Source of the DNA: Flavivirga eckloniae
GTDB lineage: Bacteria > Bacteroidota > Bacteroidia > Flavobacteriales > Flavobacteriaceae
DNA length: 64,000 nucleotides
Direction: 5' to 3'
NCBI RefSeq assembly: GCF_002886045.1
Contig: NZ_CP025791.1
Coordinates: 952,001-1,016,000 of the forward strand
A program made the position numbers and the translations under genes. A model generated the notes under the pieces. The model was not told where the DNA came from, did no database searches, and saw only the letters and a program-made list of their open reading frames with translations. Below are positions 12,101 to 20,600 of this stretch, piece after piece. Position 1 is the first letter of the stretch; each line of letters opens with the position of its first letter.

Positions 12101-12837
12101 AATTACGCAATACAGAAGTTTACAAGGTACAATTGCGTTGGACTCGTGGTGAAGGAGTAACAATAGGTCGAACTGCACCTGTTGAGTTTATCTTACCTGA
12201 AGGTACAGTTCCTAGTGCCTCATTGCGCTTTGCCAGGCTCAACTTAGCTAATGGGCGTGAAATTGTTCATAGAAGTGATGGTACTGTTGTAGACCTCCCA
12301 AGTGATGTTCGTATGCTTATGGAAAATCTCAATAATGCCAAAGCCCTGGTTCCCAGTGCAGCCATTATTGCTATGCCACGCAATGCTGTTAGTCTAATTC
12401 TAAAAGAAGGAACAAGCGTAAATGATATCATAAATGACCCTTCCTTGGCACATTTCCGTGAATATGCTAATCAAATGGATGCGGGTCTTATTTTTGGTAT
12501 CCGCATTGAGATGGGCGCGAATCGTGTTATTGAGGGAGCCATCTATTTTGGAAAAAATGGTGAAAAAATGCTCATTCAAAAAAATTCGCCAAATAACTCA
12601 ATTACAATAGACGGACAACTTATCAATATTCATGTTGGCACTCCCCGACCAGACCAAATCTCTCGAGATGGTGGTCATGTAATTCTTGCGGACCAGCCAG
12701 TATCGCAGCTAGAGCAAATTATTGAAACCTTAAAATCCAATACCATTGGTGTAAATAAAATTGATCCTGGAGGGTTTAGGGGTATTGATACTGTTGATTT
12801 GCCAATTCTGCCTGATGTACCAATACTTTTTGAATAA
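3166..12837 (+). CDS. Giant 3223-aa protein: DUF4332-like HhH region, coiled coils, C-terminal PD-(D/E)XK nuclease-like domain
   Basis: There is no signal peptide and no T9SS tail. Residues about 164-282 resemble DUF4332 helix-hairpin-helix repeats (ERKKKLAEASGIAETKISAW, SVPAITKEIAMMLRDTGITT). Residues about 431-1130 are very charged, Glu/Arg/Gln-rich coiled coil, and about 1250-1750 is helical and TPR-like. Residues about 2262-2430 are hydrophobic and Gly/Ala-rich, as in pre-toxin regions of polymorphic toxins. Residues about 2670-2830 are coiled coil again. The C-terminus has E2840, D2868 (GEVDMVV), E2886-A-K2888 (VVEAKGG) and Q2906, the order expected of a restriction-endonuclease-fold nuclease. 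Arginine is often CGT/CGC, unlike the AGA-rich neighbours. The role is inferred: a DNA- or RNA-targeting effector, possibly delivered by a contractile system encoded elsewhere. No immunity gene is recognisable next to it. A large structural protein is the alternative. Confidence 0.6.
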   Translation: MADELIPISQSEDKALTHFLNQTSFEILEKALLNQFEGNSEIIKKIYHNREEHGDFANLENLSRVLNDEELYTIKTALYPFVEMMAIEDGKSEALISLANNGVSTTSTSGSYPHSLKNKMRKARLEYGKDFKHPIEVYKMLSHSEKRELSAVINRNDYKENTAFPGFEEEENKRLHEIGIKNKEDMSAISGSVERKKKLAEASGIAETKISAWAPVAALMSVPAITKEIAMMLRDTGITTLKQLALSDPKVLYESVLFFAEVYKVEVFLEHVELWITAAQNILEASTDKIQNDTVHAQVLTGAMPELADVFQPEFPLYGPYLPQHIELWRNSEMSFNQNKVNTTPTWLRETPLIPFSFHTYQNNFGWWITGLPLIPLWYGPVRDSKEIAPEKKPVVVPDTEDDTPAKKASPMPPEAPVDNQPVPEDELTQEEEEIICGAIEHACKRKKEQDELEKKRLQDERERLEKEKKRVKEEEERRRRNPRYRDRRNRERDLRDRRKDLGERGDELENRRENLDKDKDRIQRDDQELREREQNIRKGPPADPNCRSTACRNVQTERVQNQQERYKNMNDFDDLARDSQKFSRDLKEYQDDASEFEDLMDRGYGQTESELKERNTAKEIRNQQGHINDMQERADQLDALDPPLTPEEERERQQLTDNIDKARTELNGGPLRDMLDATRAELEDVKSQLEDPNLDDQTRQNLEQKKTTLEAQEQAQDIDFTNAYKNSTEGHYVDLLHENTVGESFPSDRRLQDSAHENINRIRRIQSMSGSELDQYQDNLDKAINGYDTLIDQVGQPGNLPNSGNNAQDLVEQLNRDIANDSTHRDGLRLKIEGSREGIRNIRQRSAQIREELRRRGTSEHNTSVHGTPQEQQEILNMRNELRSLQNAEANLAKDIRQSAFRMDALQGQIEKNMDNLVLTNPMVGLEQNQEVVRDYNESLGDFFEDNGDINVLKARGFFKDTLRNLQRLEGLNQDADRLKAALNPSIENSLRVTGQENRRNNNIDERRQRLGRTEEQIEQTKTALGQSGMRVTGRRKITIEPNNPITGGLGDALNNHAKGLPPSQGARNAQQAQQVQQAQPVSHGTEKNRRNPKTHAPLSARQRRIRFLKRSIPTVEENISSIRTSATDQTYLEHLEEVLKGYQIELEQFENAEASATTVSNNNSNIETTTFVSSQITGLPFLLNPIVEMINQATEEVGNAAVQAFMVQQQQNQNDGNEKPAGTSTKLLKRLYVGQLIKEPWINRDWNKVVRMQARYAYALEELSDKSKTQNTVTASEKKKLELEAKKAQLVLAESYDNQADRATSAGYTSEGLVLRTQAIAARLSVQISEQKEPDFGQRVEDVCSQTDSALNDALDAGDCETAQRLLLSRIEVWNVILERLGKNKSSVSEKTHEKIAEDLRQLAHLYNHKANDPENTSQQEDLKSKARRAAMASAMHFIQSGDIFTAILVLESTDVSDDDQALAWKKSIIGQGLTVLDNIEKSGEVRSGYAPWLLKDRLLEQLANCSKDNETKAAAILARMDLQKKHGGHVFARQLFHQAKALDSDNPIIVRMDMKLLFEDEPEINDAFITSGISILERAPLSDTNAYDAIITASIFKGAPDQQQIQAYESAISQANISDERKSKIMVQVGMVLSYIMAKDPSQLANMQDKLNTIEGLIPTTTLTNGEIEDLRIEIQKLRDGVNIYEENKQKFQTQTLPAAEIPTLVGSAINVRDYALVEEAIKVYAQAGGIAPEMRIHQISDYIKLLENEARTLETGGDTQTATDIRERINRVRDLVRPISETTIQNIEVEIIACQSELRSATITLQDEQDEVVWPLIVRIGKLFAEVENEDLSKAVTNVESIQGKLHDLIGQARAVTNARAKAELIGLDDQARLQEIISLENEAIMNVTRLEAEAHTHAKQLSDDQNIEETYEELDRYRAQIALSDAIAETYSYWRITQQPYTETWDRYNRLYLTSAEAEVRSLTTSLNGKRNAYSGHYEIRGLRNEVERWSNARSLFAWTDDENQYEWRYTMMKDRLARTEERRTRLILSGPMIDHANGAPLTPEARLDFFVSTLDEDVRVRMSRANSLDNSIFEPLTNFAANERARATAIKAYCESVPELRSIKIIGETSGHSGTEISRQEYFRALAMALSELATERAYDFVKYVDTPIYKRGIVQLWNLHIAQIFREDPNGHSYNATKTRLQNYTQENRELSKALLDAAHNKNLSAEQRALLIELGFITETDEGGYELQTPTSLGLSSLDDELNLPTRSAWDELLNPWSVTKLIGTVLIPGGIASVTTRLAVGTALDGIVGGMVLRAAFESLVFTAVSHPIGYGMDWFSGDLRKDRPGFFEDYYHNLAIFLTLGAVGTAGQTVGSVLKMTQSKSLTAFYKMAAPALRMTTEATIFAGIEGVSSGEGLTLDAFLRNLMMVYMLHSGNKMGSKLMERALQSLGYNIPKHTGGLLPRRQQSIDPAREAAIDTLYTPAGRRLSNRDILEQKFENWADKSQVRNDLAKAGIELVPSSKPLPKGTRAAMEITADGRQRIHVDKNTTRADALNEVYKLHEIQRLGFLDKPFTIEMQAMVEFNSYSRMEREVYRDAPMSKRKQESIRFSLYWRARLNSIQSGRLPNRVLSQPGEGIVLSVTGSASVPSYRRRFLEITERTFDPGDPLVLQTLSKTARRAVERLSEKLDRRIKELINRTEVRYNAEERMAELEFQNDTTPDGIRRREETQEHINTIHEQQYRLELEMARLLDRMSAIVEGTIIIKNRKRRPTPDIRVQTPETPTHLRNNEGQYENIRSEYERISQENFDLKQELNTIDPSNVTRINEIESILNNNVTKLKNLSKEVGGLGAEAAIKEYLGPSAEVIFADQVGGGGAGEVDMVVAYRNAKGQVRFAVVEAKGGESKPGTANSAGFHAEQGTLAHTMITASKMELRAETLFAEGRLAEALRLRDTAHDIQRGFRDGTLDSFIVQTRWRIKETKVNTETRIDVQLRNTEVYKVQLRWTRGEGVTIGRTAPVEFILPEGTVPSASLRFARLNLANGREIVHRSDGTVVDLPSDVRMLMENLNNAKALVPSAAIIAMPRNAVSLILKEGTSVNDIINDPSLAHFREYANQMDAGLIFGIRIEMGANRVIEGAIYFGKNGEKMLIQKNSPNNSITIDGQLINIHVGTPRPDQISRDGGHVILADQPVSQLEQIIETLKSNTIGVNKIDPGGFRGIDTVDLPILPDVPILFE

Positions 12838-13068
12838 AGAGTAAAGATTCTAATTTGTGATTCCGTTGTATCTGAACTAGAATTCAAAAATAATACTAAA
12901 AACTGCCATCCAATTTAATATGGTTCTATCACATAAATTATAATGATAAAAGATACCCTATTAAAAACAACACATGTATGCTCAGGTATTTAAATTAATT
13001 ACAAAATAGGTACGCATATCAATAACTAAACTAATATTCTTATTGATTTCATCATATTATATAATTAA
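12838..13068. other. Intergenic region after the giant gene, no gene seen
   Basis: Both strands were scanned for a short immunity-type ORF. The longest plus-strand ATG frames are under 20 codons (for example the one starting near 12943). The giant gene and the glycan-uptake operon converge on this stretch. Confidence 0.5.
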
Positions 13069-13099
13069 AAATGAGGTTTGAAAAAATCAAACCTCATTT
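13069..13099. terminator. Convergent-gene terminator hairpin
   Basis: AAATGAGGTTTGA (13069-13081) pairs perfectly with TCAAACCTCATTT (13087-13099) across a five-A loop. Read on the minus strand the stem is followed by TTTTAATTAT, so it best serves the operon ending at 13284. It could also stop plus-strand transcripts of the giant gene. Confidence 0.7.
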
Positions 13100-13283
13100 C
13101 GCTACTAATTAAAACTACCTAAAACTATATTATAAAATATTTATAACTACGAATTGCACCCATGATTTTGTTTTAAAAACATTTAAACAAAAAATAATTA
13201 TCGGTCCAGTTTTCTATAGTTGCTAATATTGTATTGTTTTCAATATTATCCTAAGTAGTTCGATTACTTAATTGTTATACTAT

Positions 13284-14435
13284 TTATCTTGTAAAAGCCC
13301 AAATCTCATATATTACAATATTATTTGAGCCATAAGAATCAAGGCCAACAATTTTAAAATATTGAATATCTTCAGGAGCAGCCAAATCGAACGTTTGCAC
13401 ATTATTATTCTTTAAAACTGGGTAAGTCCCCATTAAAGACCAATCTACACCATTCTTACTGCCATGAATCTCAATATTCTTAGGAGTATCTGCTCTATCT
13501 CCAAAAAGAATTTGAATGCCTTCAACCCCCACAACAACCTCATTGAGATTTATTGTAATATCATGCGGAAAAAAGGTTTGCGGAGAAATTTGGTTAACCC
13601 AGATACTGCTTAAATCACCATCAATAGCACTTGTAGCCATTCTACCCGTTCCATTTCTACCATCAAAGCTTGATGCTGTTGCAGTCCAATTATCTTTAGG
13701 TAAAATACGTATAGCTCCTTTAACTTTAAAGGTTTCAAAATCAGTATGTACAATATCTAGAGCTGTTGGATCCGGCAAATAAAAAGTACGAAACTTAAGT
13801 GTTTGATTGCCAGAATGATCATAATTCAGTATGGTTGTTATTTGCTCATCGCTTTTAGCTATATGGCTTTCCATTTTCCCTGAGACACCTTCATATTGTA
13901 TCTCTGTATGAATCGCTGAAGCTTCGCTAGAGCCTCCCCAGATTATTTCTAATTCACCATCACTATGACTTGCAGATAACATTAATCTTGGTAAAACGGA
14001 TGCTTTATATGTTTCACCATAAGAATTACCAATAGCATTAACAGGAATAGACTTGTTTCCGTTTTCATCATAAGTATGGATAATAAAAGAATATAAGCTT
14101 TCCTCCATATCTTCTAAATAAAGACTGAATGTATCATCGTCCCTATCTGATGCTATGGGAACTTCAATTGAATCATTACCATAGTTCCAAAACACACGAG
14201 CTTTGGTTACAGTGGGGTCTTTAGGTATAGTACCTTTTAAAAGTATTCTGTTAAACCCTGAAAAAGAAGTTACAGATTTAATTGGGGCTGGGTAAATTCT
14301 TTCTCCATCTTTCCAAAACTGCTCATAAGTATTATCCATTTTTGTGCAGCCTATTAAGAAACCCAACGTAAGTATGAGCAGTATGCCTAATAATCTTATA
14401 TTTCTATATTTAAAATTTCGATTGTTCATTTTCAT
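13284..14435 (-). CDS. DUF4998 / F5-8 type C (discoidin) lipoprotein
   Basis: A 383-residue exported lipoprotein: basic N-terminus, hydrophobic stretch and lipobox (LGFLIGC). Residues about 30-230 match the DUF4998 pattern of SusCD-linked proteins (starting MDNTYEQFWKDGERIYPAPI). Residues about 240-383 look like an F5/8 type C module (NWTATASSFDGRNGTGRMAT, SAIDGDLSSIWVNQI, ending YGSNNIVIYEIWAF), a fold that commonly binds glycans. It is the last gene of the susC-susD operon, 49 bases after the preceding stop. The probable role is a surface glycan-binding protein (SusE/F-like position). Substrate specificity cannot be read from the sequence. Confidence 0.85.
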   Translation of the reverse strand: MKMNNRNFKYRNIRLLGILLILTLGFLIGCTKMDNTYEQFWKDGERIYPAPIKSVTSFSGFNRILLKGTIPKDPTVTKARVFWNYGNDSIEVPIASDRDDDTFSLYLEDMEESLYSFIIHTYDENGNKSIPVNAIGNSYGETYKASVLPRLMLSASHSDGELEIIWGGSSEASAIHTEIQYEGVSGKMESHIAKSDEQITTILNYDHSGNQTLKFRTFYLPDPTALDIVHTDFETFKVKGAIRILPKDNWTATASSFDGRNGTGRMATSAIDGDLSSIWVNQISPQTFFPHDITINLNEVVVGVEGIQILFGDRADTPKNIEIHGSKNGVDWSLMGTYPVLKNNNVQTFDLAAPEDIQYFKIVGLDSYGSNNIVIYEIWAFTR

Positions 14436-14484
14436 TAAATTAAGTTGTATTTAAATAATTGGCTCGAGTTTATATAAAAAACCA

Positions 14485-15678
14485 TCACTCAATTACCTGA
14501 CCAAAAAAGGTTAACTCACATATATATATGTAAGTAACTCCGCCCCATGTTTTTGTAGTTTTAAAACGTATATATCGATATGCTTCAGGAGAATCAAAAT
14601 CAAAATCTTCACCTTCTATAGCTGCATAATGCCAATCTTCTTGTGTACGCTCTGCTTGTCCTGAAGGTTTTCTTGATTCAAAATCTCCTATTAGCGTCCA
14701 ACTATCCCAAGAACCGTCAGCATTAGGATCGTTACTTCCATATAACTCAAATTTTTCAGGAGAACCTGCCTTGTATGGTCCAGAAGGATGATCAAAGGGC
14801 GACCCCTGATGATGTAACTTAAATCTACTTAGTTTAGCCTTCGTTCCTAAATCTATAGTAAACCATTGAGGCATTCCTGTTATTGGTTTTGTGTGAAAAC
14901 TAAAACCAACTCCCCAAACATCATCCCACATAGCTTCCATTCTGTAATTAGAATCAATGTGATGTTGATGCGTATCACCTGGAAGTTTTAAAGGTTTGAA
15001 TTTTGATTTATCAATTTTTTCTTCAAAAAGCGGCGTTATCTTTTTGTAAAGCGTATCGGAAGTGTTGTCCCAACGATCTTTAACATAAACGCCAAAGGTT
15101 TGTTCTACATCCTTAAATCCACGTACAGCTAAACTACCCTCTTTTCGTTTTGTATAAAAAGTTTCAGGAGTATAAACCTCTCCTTCAGAGTTTGTTGCCA
15201 ATACGAAGATTCTCAAATCTGATTCGCTTAAATTCTCAAAATTTAATTTAAATCCTCCAAAATCTGGAATTAACTCTAAAGATTTATATGTAGTTTTAAA
15301 TTGCGGTTCTAAAGGGTTTATAACCACGTTAAGCGGTTCTGATTTTTTCCCACCTCGCGATACGGAATAGAGTTGAACATCATATTCTTTTGATTCACCA
15401 AAACCAACTAATTTAATTTCGTTGTTAAAGTATGACGCTTTTTGCTCAACTTTTTTGTCATTATTTAACTCATATTCTGCCACTATGTAAAGTAGACTTT
15501 CACTTTTAGGTAGATTATAAGAAATTACAGCACCTCCGATAATATTTTCTATCTGAACATTTGATACTTGATCAGGAGCTGCATCTGAGGCGTTAATCAA
15601 TGCTGATTTTTCGACATCGCTATCACATCCCAGTAATAGCAAGTTCAGAATAATTAAGAAATAAACGTTATTTTTCAT
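14485..15678 (-). CDS. DUF4959/DUF5126/DUF5000 domain lipoprotein
   Basis: A 397-residue protein with a lipoprotein signal (LNLLLLGCDSD). The N-terminal third resembles DUF4959 (APDQVSNVQIENIIGGAVIS), the middle an Ig-like DUF5126 segment (FGVYVKDRWDNTSDT), and the C-terminal third a discoidin-like DUF5000 domain (MPQWFTIDLGTKAKLSRFKL and KFELYGSNDPNADGSWDSW). It lies 48 bases after susD in the same orientation. Proteins of this layout usually sit beside SusCD pairs and probably hold substrate at the cell surface. The domain assignment is from recognition of these signature stretches, and the ligand is unknown. Confidence 0.85.
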   Translation of the reverse strand: MKNNVYFLIILNLLLLGCDSDVEKSALINASDAAPDQVSNVQIENIIGGAVISYNLPKSESLLYIVAEYELNNDKKVEQKASYFNNEIKLVGFGESKEYDVQLYSVSRGGKKSEPLNVVINPLEPQFKTTYKSLELIPDFGGFKLNFENLSESDLRIFVLATNSEGEVYTPETFYTKRKEGSLAVRGFKDVEQTFGVYVKDRWDNTSDTLYKKITPLFEEKIDKSKFKPLKLPGDTHQHHIDSNYRMEAMWDDVWGVGFSFHTKPITGMPQWFTIDLGTKAKLSRFKLHHQGSPFDHPSGPYKAGSPEKFELYGSNDPNADGSWDSWTLIGDFESRKPSGQAERTQEDWHYAAIEGEDFDFDSPEAYRYIRFKTTKTWGGVTYIYICELTFFGQVIE

Positions 15679-15726
15679 ATGGTTGCTATTTATATTTATA
15701 TTTATTCATTTTACTTTGTTTAGGAA

Positions 15727-17613
15727 CTACCAACCTGGATTTTGAACCAAATTACTGTTCGATAAAATTGCTTTTTCTTCAATTGGCCAAAAATAGTCCC
15801 TTGGTATAAAGGTTTGTTTGTATATAAGTTTTTCACGATAATACCCCAATGCTTCTTCTTGATCTAAATCCCAACCTGTTATAGGTTTGTTTAATTCATT
15901 TACAGCAGTTTTCCATCGTCTTAAATCCCAGAAACGATATCCTTCGAACGCAAGCTCTATAGTTCTTTCCTGATGAATAATTTCTCGTAGCCCATCTTTA
16001 GATCTTACTTTTCCTGGATTTTTTGAAAAATCTGACCATGCGCGCTCTACATTAGGAATACCTGCTCTAGTTCTAACCCTATCTAAATACTCATATACTT
16101 CGGTTGATGGACCTCTAGCTTCATTTAAAGCTTCAGCATATAATAAGTACAAGTCATTTAAACGAATTACTGGAAAAGGATAATTTTCAGTAGTATATGT
16201 ATTTCCTGGATTCACTATACTTTGAAAATGAACAAACTTTTTCGGCCAGTATCCAGTAGTTGAAAATGCATGAAGAACAATCATGGATGCAGGCTGTCCC
16301 ATTTTACTTGAAACAAAAAGTAAATCATCCGATTCGTCATCGTATCTACCTTGACCATACCAGATTCCTCCATCAAAACCCAAACTTGCATAATAGCGAG
16401 GCTCTCGATTAAAATTCAATTTAGCTGTAGTGTAACCCTCCTTTAAGTTGTATTTATGTTCTGCTGTAGGCGTTTCAAGGTCGAACCGTCCTTCATAATC
16501 ATATGTTATGTCTTCATTAATAGGTACGCCATTGGCACTATAAAACTTTTCCACGATTTTAAGGGGCGGAGCCATATCGCCACGAGTTTCCCCATTATCT
16601 CCAAGGTTTGGATCTAATCCACGAGGTGTAGCTTTACCTTGTAAATCTATAACATAACTGTTCGTGTTAGCCCAAATTATTTCTGGATTCCATTTTTCAG
16701 TAAGAGAATTTCTTATACTTAATTTTGTAAGCGTTGTAGGAGAAAGATCATACTGAGAGAATCGGGGTTCATATAAATACAACCTATGACCAACAGATTC
16801 ACAATATTCAATTGCAGCTTTACAGGCATCAGCGGCAATTTGCCATTTAGCCTCATCATAAACAGAATTAAAAAGTGGTGTACCGTCTTTGTTTCTAAAT
16901 CCTCCGTAATCAGAATTACCATTAAACAGTGGACTAGCTACAGAAACCAAAATCTGTGCTTTTAAGGAGATACTAATTGCCTTTGTAATTCGGCCAAGTT
17001 CACTAACTTCATTTTCAATTCTATCGGGAAGGTCTTTATAAGACTCGTCAAGCAACTCTATAATGTAATCAAAGCATTCATCTATTGGTGATCTCGGAAC
17101 TTTAACTGTCTCTACATCATCAGACACCAAAAGATTTTCTTTTACCAAAACAATAGGTCCGTACATCCTTAGTAATGTATAGTGATAATATGCTTTTAAA
17201 AACTTCACTTCGGAAACCCAACGATTTTTTTCAGCTGATGTTAAATCAGGTACTGTCTCAATATTCTCTAAAAATATATTACAAATTCGAATGCCTTGAT
17301 ACATCCTTTTCCACAAATTTGTATAGGGTTCAACAACACCTTGGTTTCCTTTTGCTATTTGAAAATTACCATTGCTACTTGAAGGTACCGACCACATTTC
17401 ATCTGCTCCAAGAAAACCAGGGTTATCATTTACTGATGCATGAGAGGGTATATACGAATAACAAGTAAACAGGTACTGTTCAGCAGTATTTCGACGGTTA
17501 AAGACGTTATCTAGTGTGGCTATATTATCTGGAGTCACATCCAAATATTCATCACATGATAGCATTTGTAGCGCTATTATAGTTACAAATATTGTTTTTA
17601 ATACAATTTTCAT
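15727..17613 (-). CDS. susD: RagB/SusD family nutrient-uptake outer membrane lipoprotein
   Basis: A 628-residue lipoprotein (IALQMLSCDEYLDVTPDN) with family hallmarks: an N-terminal helical region (TAEQYLFTCYSYIP), the TPR-like LKAYYHYTLLRMYGPIVLV, and the C-terminal YPFPVIRLNDLYLLYAEALN plus RRWKTAVNELN stretches. SusD proteins cap the SusC barrel and bind glycan at the surface. It follows susC by 21 bases and is followed by two surface lipoproteins. No glycoside hydrolase or lyase lies in the operon as seen here, so the enzymes are encoded elsewhere or the substrate arrives already cut. Confidence 0.95.
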   Translation of the reverse strand: MKIVLKTIFVTIIALQMLSCDEYLDVTPDNIATLDNVFNRRNTAEQYLFTCYSYIPSHASVNDNPGFLGADEMWSVPSSSNGNFQIAKGNQGVVEPYTNLWKRMYQGIRICNIFLENIETVPDLTSAEKNRWVSEVKFLKAYYHYTLLRMYGPIVLVKENLLVSDDVETVKVPRSPIDECFDYIIELLDESYKDLPDRIENEVSELGRITKAISISLKAQILVSVASPLFNGNSDYGGFRNKDGTPLFNSVYDEAKWQIAADACKAAIEYCESVGHRLYLYEPRFSQYDLSPTTLTKLSIRNSLTEKWNPEIIWANTNSYVIDLQGKATPRGLDPNLGDNGETRGDMAPPLKIVEKFYSANGVPINEDITYDYEGRFDLETPTAEHKYNLKEGYTTAKLNFNREPRYYASLGFDGGIWYGQGRYDDESDDLLFVSSKMGQPASMIVLHAFSTTGYWPKKFVHFQSIVNPGNTYTTENYPFPVIRLNDLYLLYAEALNEARGPSTEVYEYLDRVRTRAGIPNVERAWSDFSKNPGKVRSKDGLREIIHQERTIELAFEGYRFWDLRRWKTAVNELNKPITGWDLDQEEALGYYREKLIYKQTFIPRDYFWPIEEKAILSNSNLVQNPGW

Positions 17614-17634
17614 ATTAATATCATTTAAATAAAG

Positions 17635-20600
17635 TTAGAAAGAAAAATTAGCCCCTAGGTTAAACGCTTTTTGAATGGGATACCCCAAACCGTTTCCACC
17701 CATCTCAACATCCCATAATTTAAATTTACTCCAAAGTACAGGGTTAGTACTCGTTATGTAAAATCTACAAGAAGTCATATATAGCTTAGATAGAATAGAT
17801 TCTGGAAGAGAATACCCTACCTCAATTTGCTTTAATCGTAAAAAAGAACCATCACGCATAAACCAAGTACTGCGTTGCGAATTATTTTTTGAACCTGCCT
17901 CTGTAGCGGTTAAACGTGGCCAAAGCGCATAGATGTTTTGGTTCTCTTCAGACCAATGATCATTGGCGTATGCTTTAAGCAGCTGCTTTTCTCCAATAAA
18001 TGGTGCCGTTTTATCAGCATCAATCCAAAAGGACTCGCGAGCTATACCTTGAAAAAACATGGAAAGGTCAAAGTTTTTTACGCCAAGTGAAAAACCAAAA
18101 CCATATACAATTTCAGGTATCGTTGGAAATCCAATAGGCACAAGATCTAGTTCCGTTATTTGACCATCATCATTAATATCACGGTACTTTATATCCCCTC
18201 CTCCATATTCACCAAAATTTTGTTTAGGTGAATTTGCAGCTTCAATATCATCAACAAAAAGTCTTTCGGCAAGATATCCCCATTCCTGGTTTAAAGAATA
18301 CCCTATACGCGATCTCCAATATGCATCTTGATAATCATATTCTTCTATAACTTTATACTCAGATTTAGCATACGTCATATTCGCACGTCCTTGTAACCAA
18401 AAACCATTATTAAAACTTTTACTATAATCCAGTGAAATATCAATTCCCGAGCCTATGGCTTTACCTACATTAGCCTTAGGATCTGCTGTAAGCCCCATTT
18501 CCTGTGGAATAGACGCTCGAGTTTGTAAAATATTAGTTCGTTGTTCTTTATATAAGTCTACCAATATATTTAATTCATTAAACAGACCCATTTCTATACC
18601 TATATTCGATTTTTGCGACTCTTCCCAACTGATTAATGGATCTGAGTATCTCGAAATAGATATACCGCTTCTCCTATAACCATTATTGGTTCCAAAAGCT
18701 GCGCCTCTACTTGAATCGCTCATATTGACATTTGATAGATATAAAAATCGATCATCTGGACCTCCAATCGCATCGTTACCCGACAATCCATGTGTAGCCC
18801 TAAGTTTCAAACTGGATATAGTTCCCGTTAGTTTTTCAAAAAACTTTTCATTAGCAACATTCCAAGCTATCCCTGCGGATGGAAAAAAGCCCCATCTATT
18901 TGATTTATGAAAACGCTCGGATGCATTGTAACCAAAATTTAATTCCACAAAATAACGTGAATCATACCCATACGTTGCACGACCAGCTAAGCCAACATTC
19001 TTGTAAGGCAAGGAATGTTGTAGAGTTGTTGCATTACCATTTAATCGGTTTTGAGCCATAAACACAAAAAGTCCAGTAATCTCATGAATATCTTTAAACT
19101 TACGACTGTAATCTATCGCAGATTCAAGATAAAAACTTGATTCAACTTGCCTTGTTCCAGGGGTATAGTCTAAATATTCGGTTCCTGAATCTTCATTAAG
19201 ACCAATAATATTGTATGTGTTTTCAAGCTTGTTATAACTGGTAGCTTGATACCAAAAAGGCCTGTAAGAACGTGATACTTCGAAAAAAGATTTTCGCAAG
19301 GTATTAATCATGGTACGCATTTTTAACCCTTCGGTTATAAAAGATAGTTCTTGACTTAATTGCAATTGTGCGGACATTGTAGATCTTGAATATTCCCTGT
19401 ACCCTTTTACCATTTCTGCATAAGGGTTTAAATAAAATCCTGAACCACCATCGAAATTACCGAACATAATATGCTCTACATAACTGTGCTCTTCATCTGC
19501 AGGATAGAAAGCTGGGAAAAGCACCGGATTAGTTTTCATAACATCACCATAAACTTTAGCTCCCCCTCCTATTGGACCTTTATATTCATCAAATACACCA
19601 CTTAACCTAACATCCATCTTTGTTGTTTCGGTTAAGTCTATATTTACATTAGATCTCAATGAATATGTTTTCAAATTGATATTATTATTGAAATCATTTC
19701 GCTTATCGACTTTCAATAATCCATTATTTTGATTAAATGCTCCTGCAACATAATAACGAGCAACTTTACCTCCACCTCTTACATTAATGTTGGCATTTTG
19801 ATTCATTGTATAATCCTTAATAAGCTCCTTTCTCCAATCTGTAACAGGATACACATATGGATTAACTCCTGCTATAGTTCGATCAATCTTTTCTTGTGTA
19901 TAAGGAAGAGCACTTAATCCATCACGTGTTTTAACGGCTTCGTTATGCAACCTCATGTATGTAATAGGATCTGCCAACTCAATGTTTCGAGTAGGCATAG
20001 AAAGTGAATTCTCAACTCTCAATTGAACAACAACCTGCCCCTCAATACCTTCTTTAGTTTTAACAAGAATAACACCATTAGCAGCTCTACTTCCATATAA
20101 TGCAGTTGCTGTAGCATCTTTCATAATTGAAAAACTTTCTATATCATCTGGCTGTAATCTTGAAAGGGAAGTCGTAGAACTCTCGATACCATCAATAAGA
20201 ATCAAAGGGTCTCTTTTGTAGCCGAACGTTGTAACACCTCTAATAAAAAATTCGGCGTTATCTAAACCAGGCTCTCCACTTCTTTGGTAAGATACTAATC
20301 CTGCTACCCTACCTGCCAATGCGGTTGTTAAATTACCATTAGAAGTTCTTAACCCAGAAGGCTTAATGGTTGATATTGAAGAAATTATGCTCTCTTTCTT
20401 TTGAGTCCCGAATGCCACAATGGTAACCTCATCAAGTGATTGTTCGTCTTCAAACATCTGAATAACACGAAAAACATCGAGCTTTTCTGGTTTAAAAGAA
20501 ATCGTTATTGGGTAATACCCCATATGCGATATAAGGATTTTTTCAGCAGATTCAGGAATTTTCAAAGTATAGTTTCCATCAAAATCAGTGGCCGCACCAA

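Noticed and set aside
3166-12837. T9SS or Sec export of the 3223-residue protein
   Set aside because: No signal peptide at the N-terminus and no sorting-domain pattern at the C-terminus, so export by these routes is unsupported.
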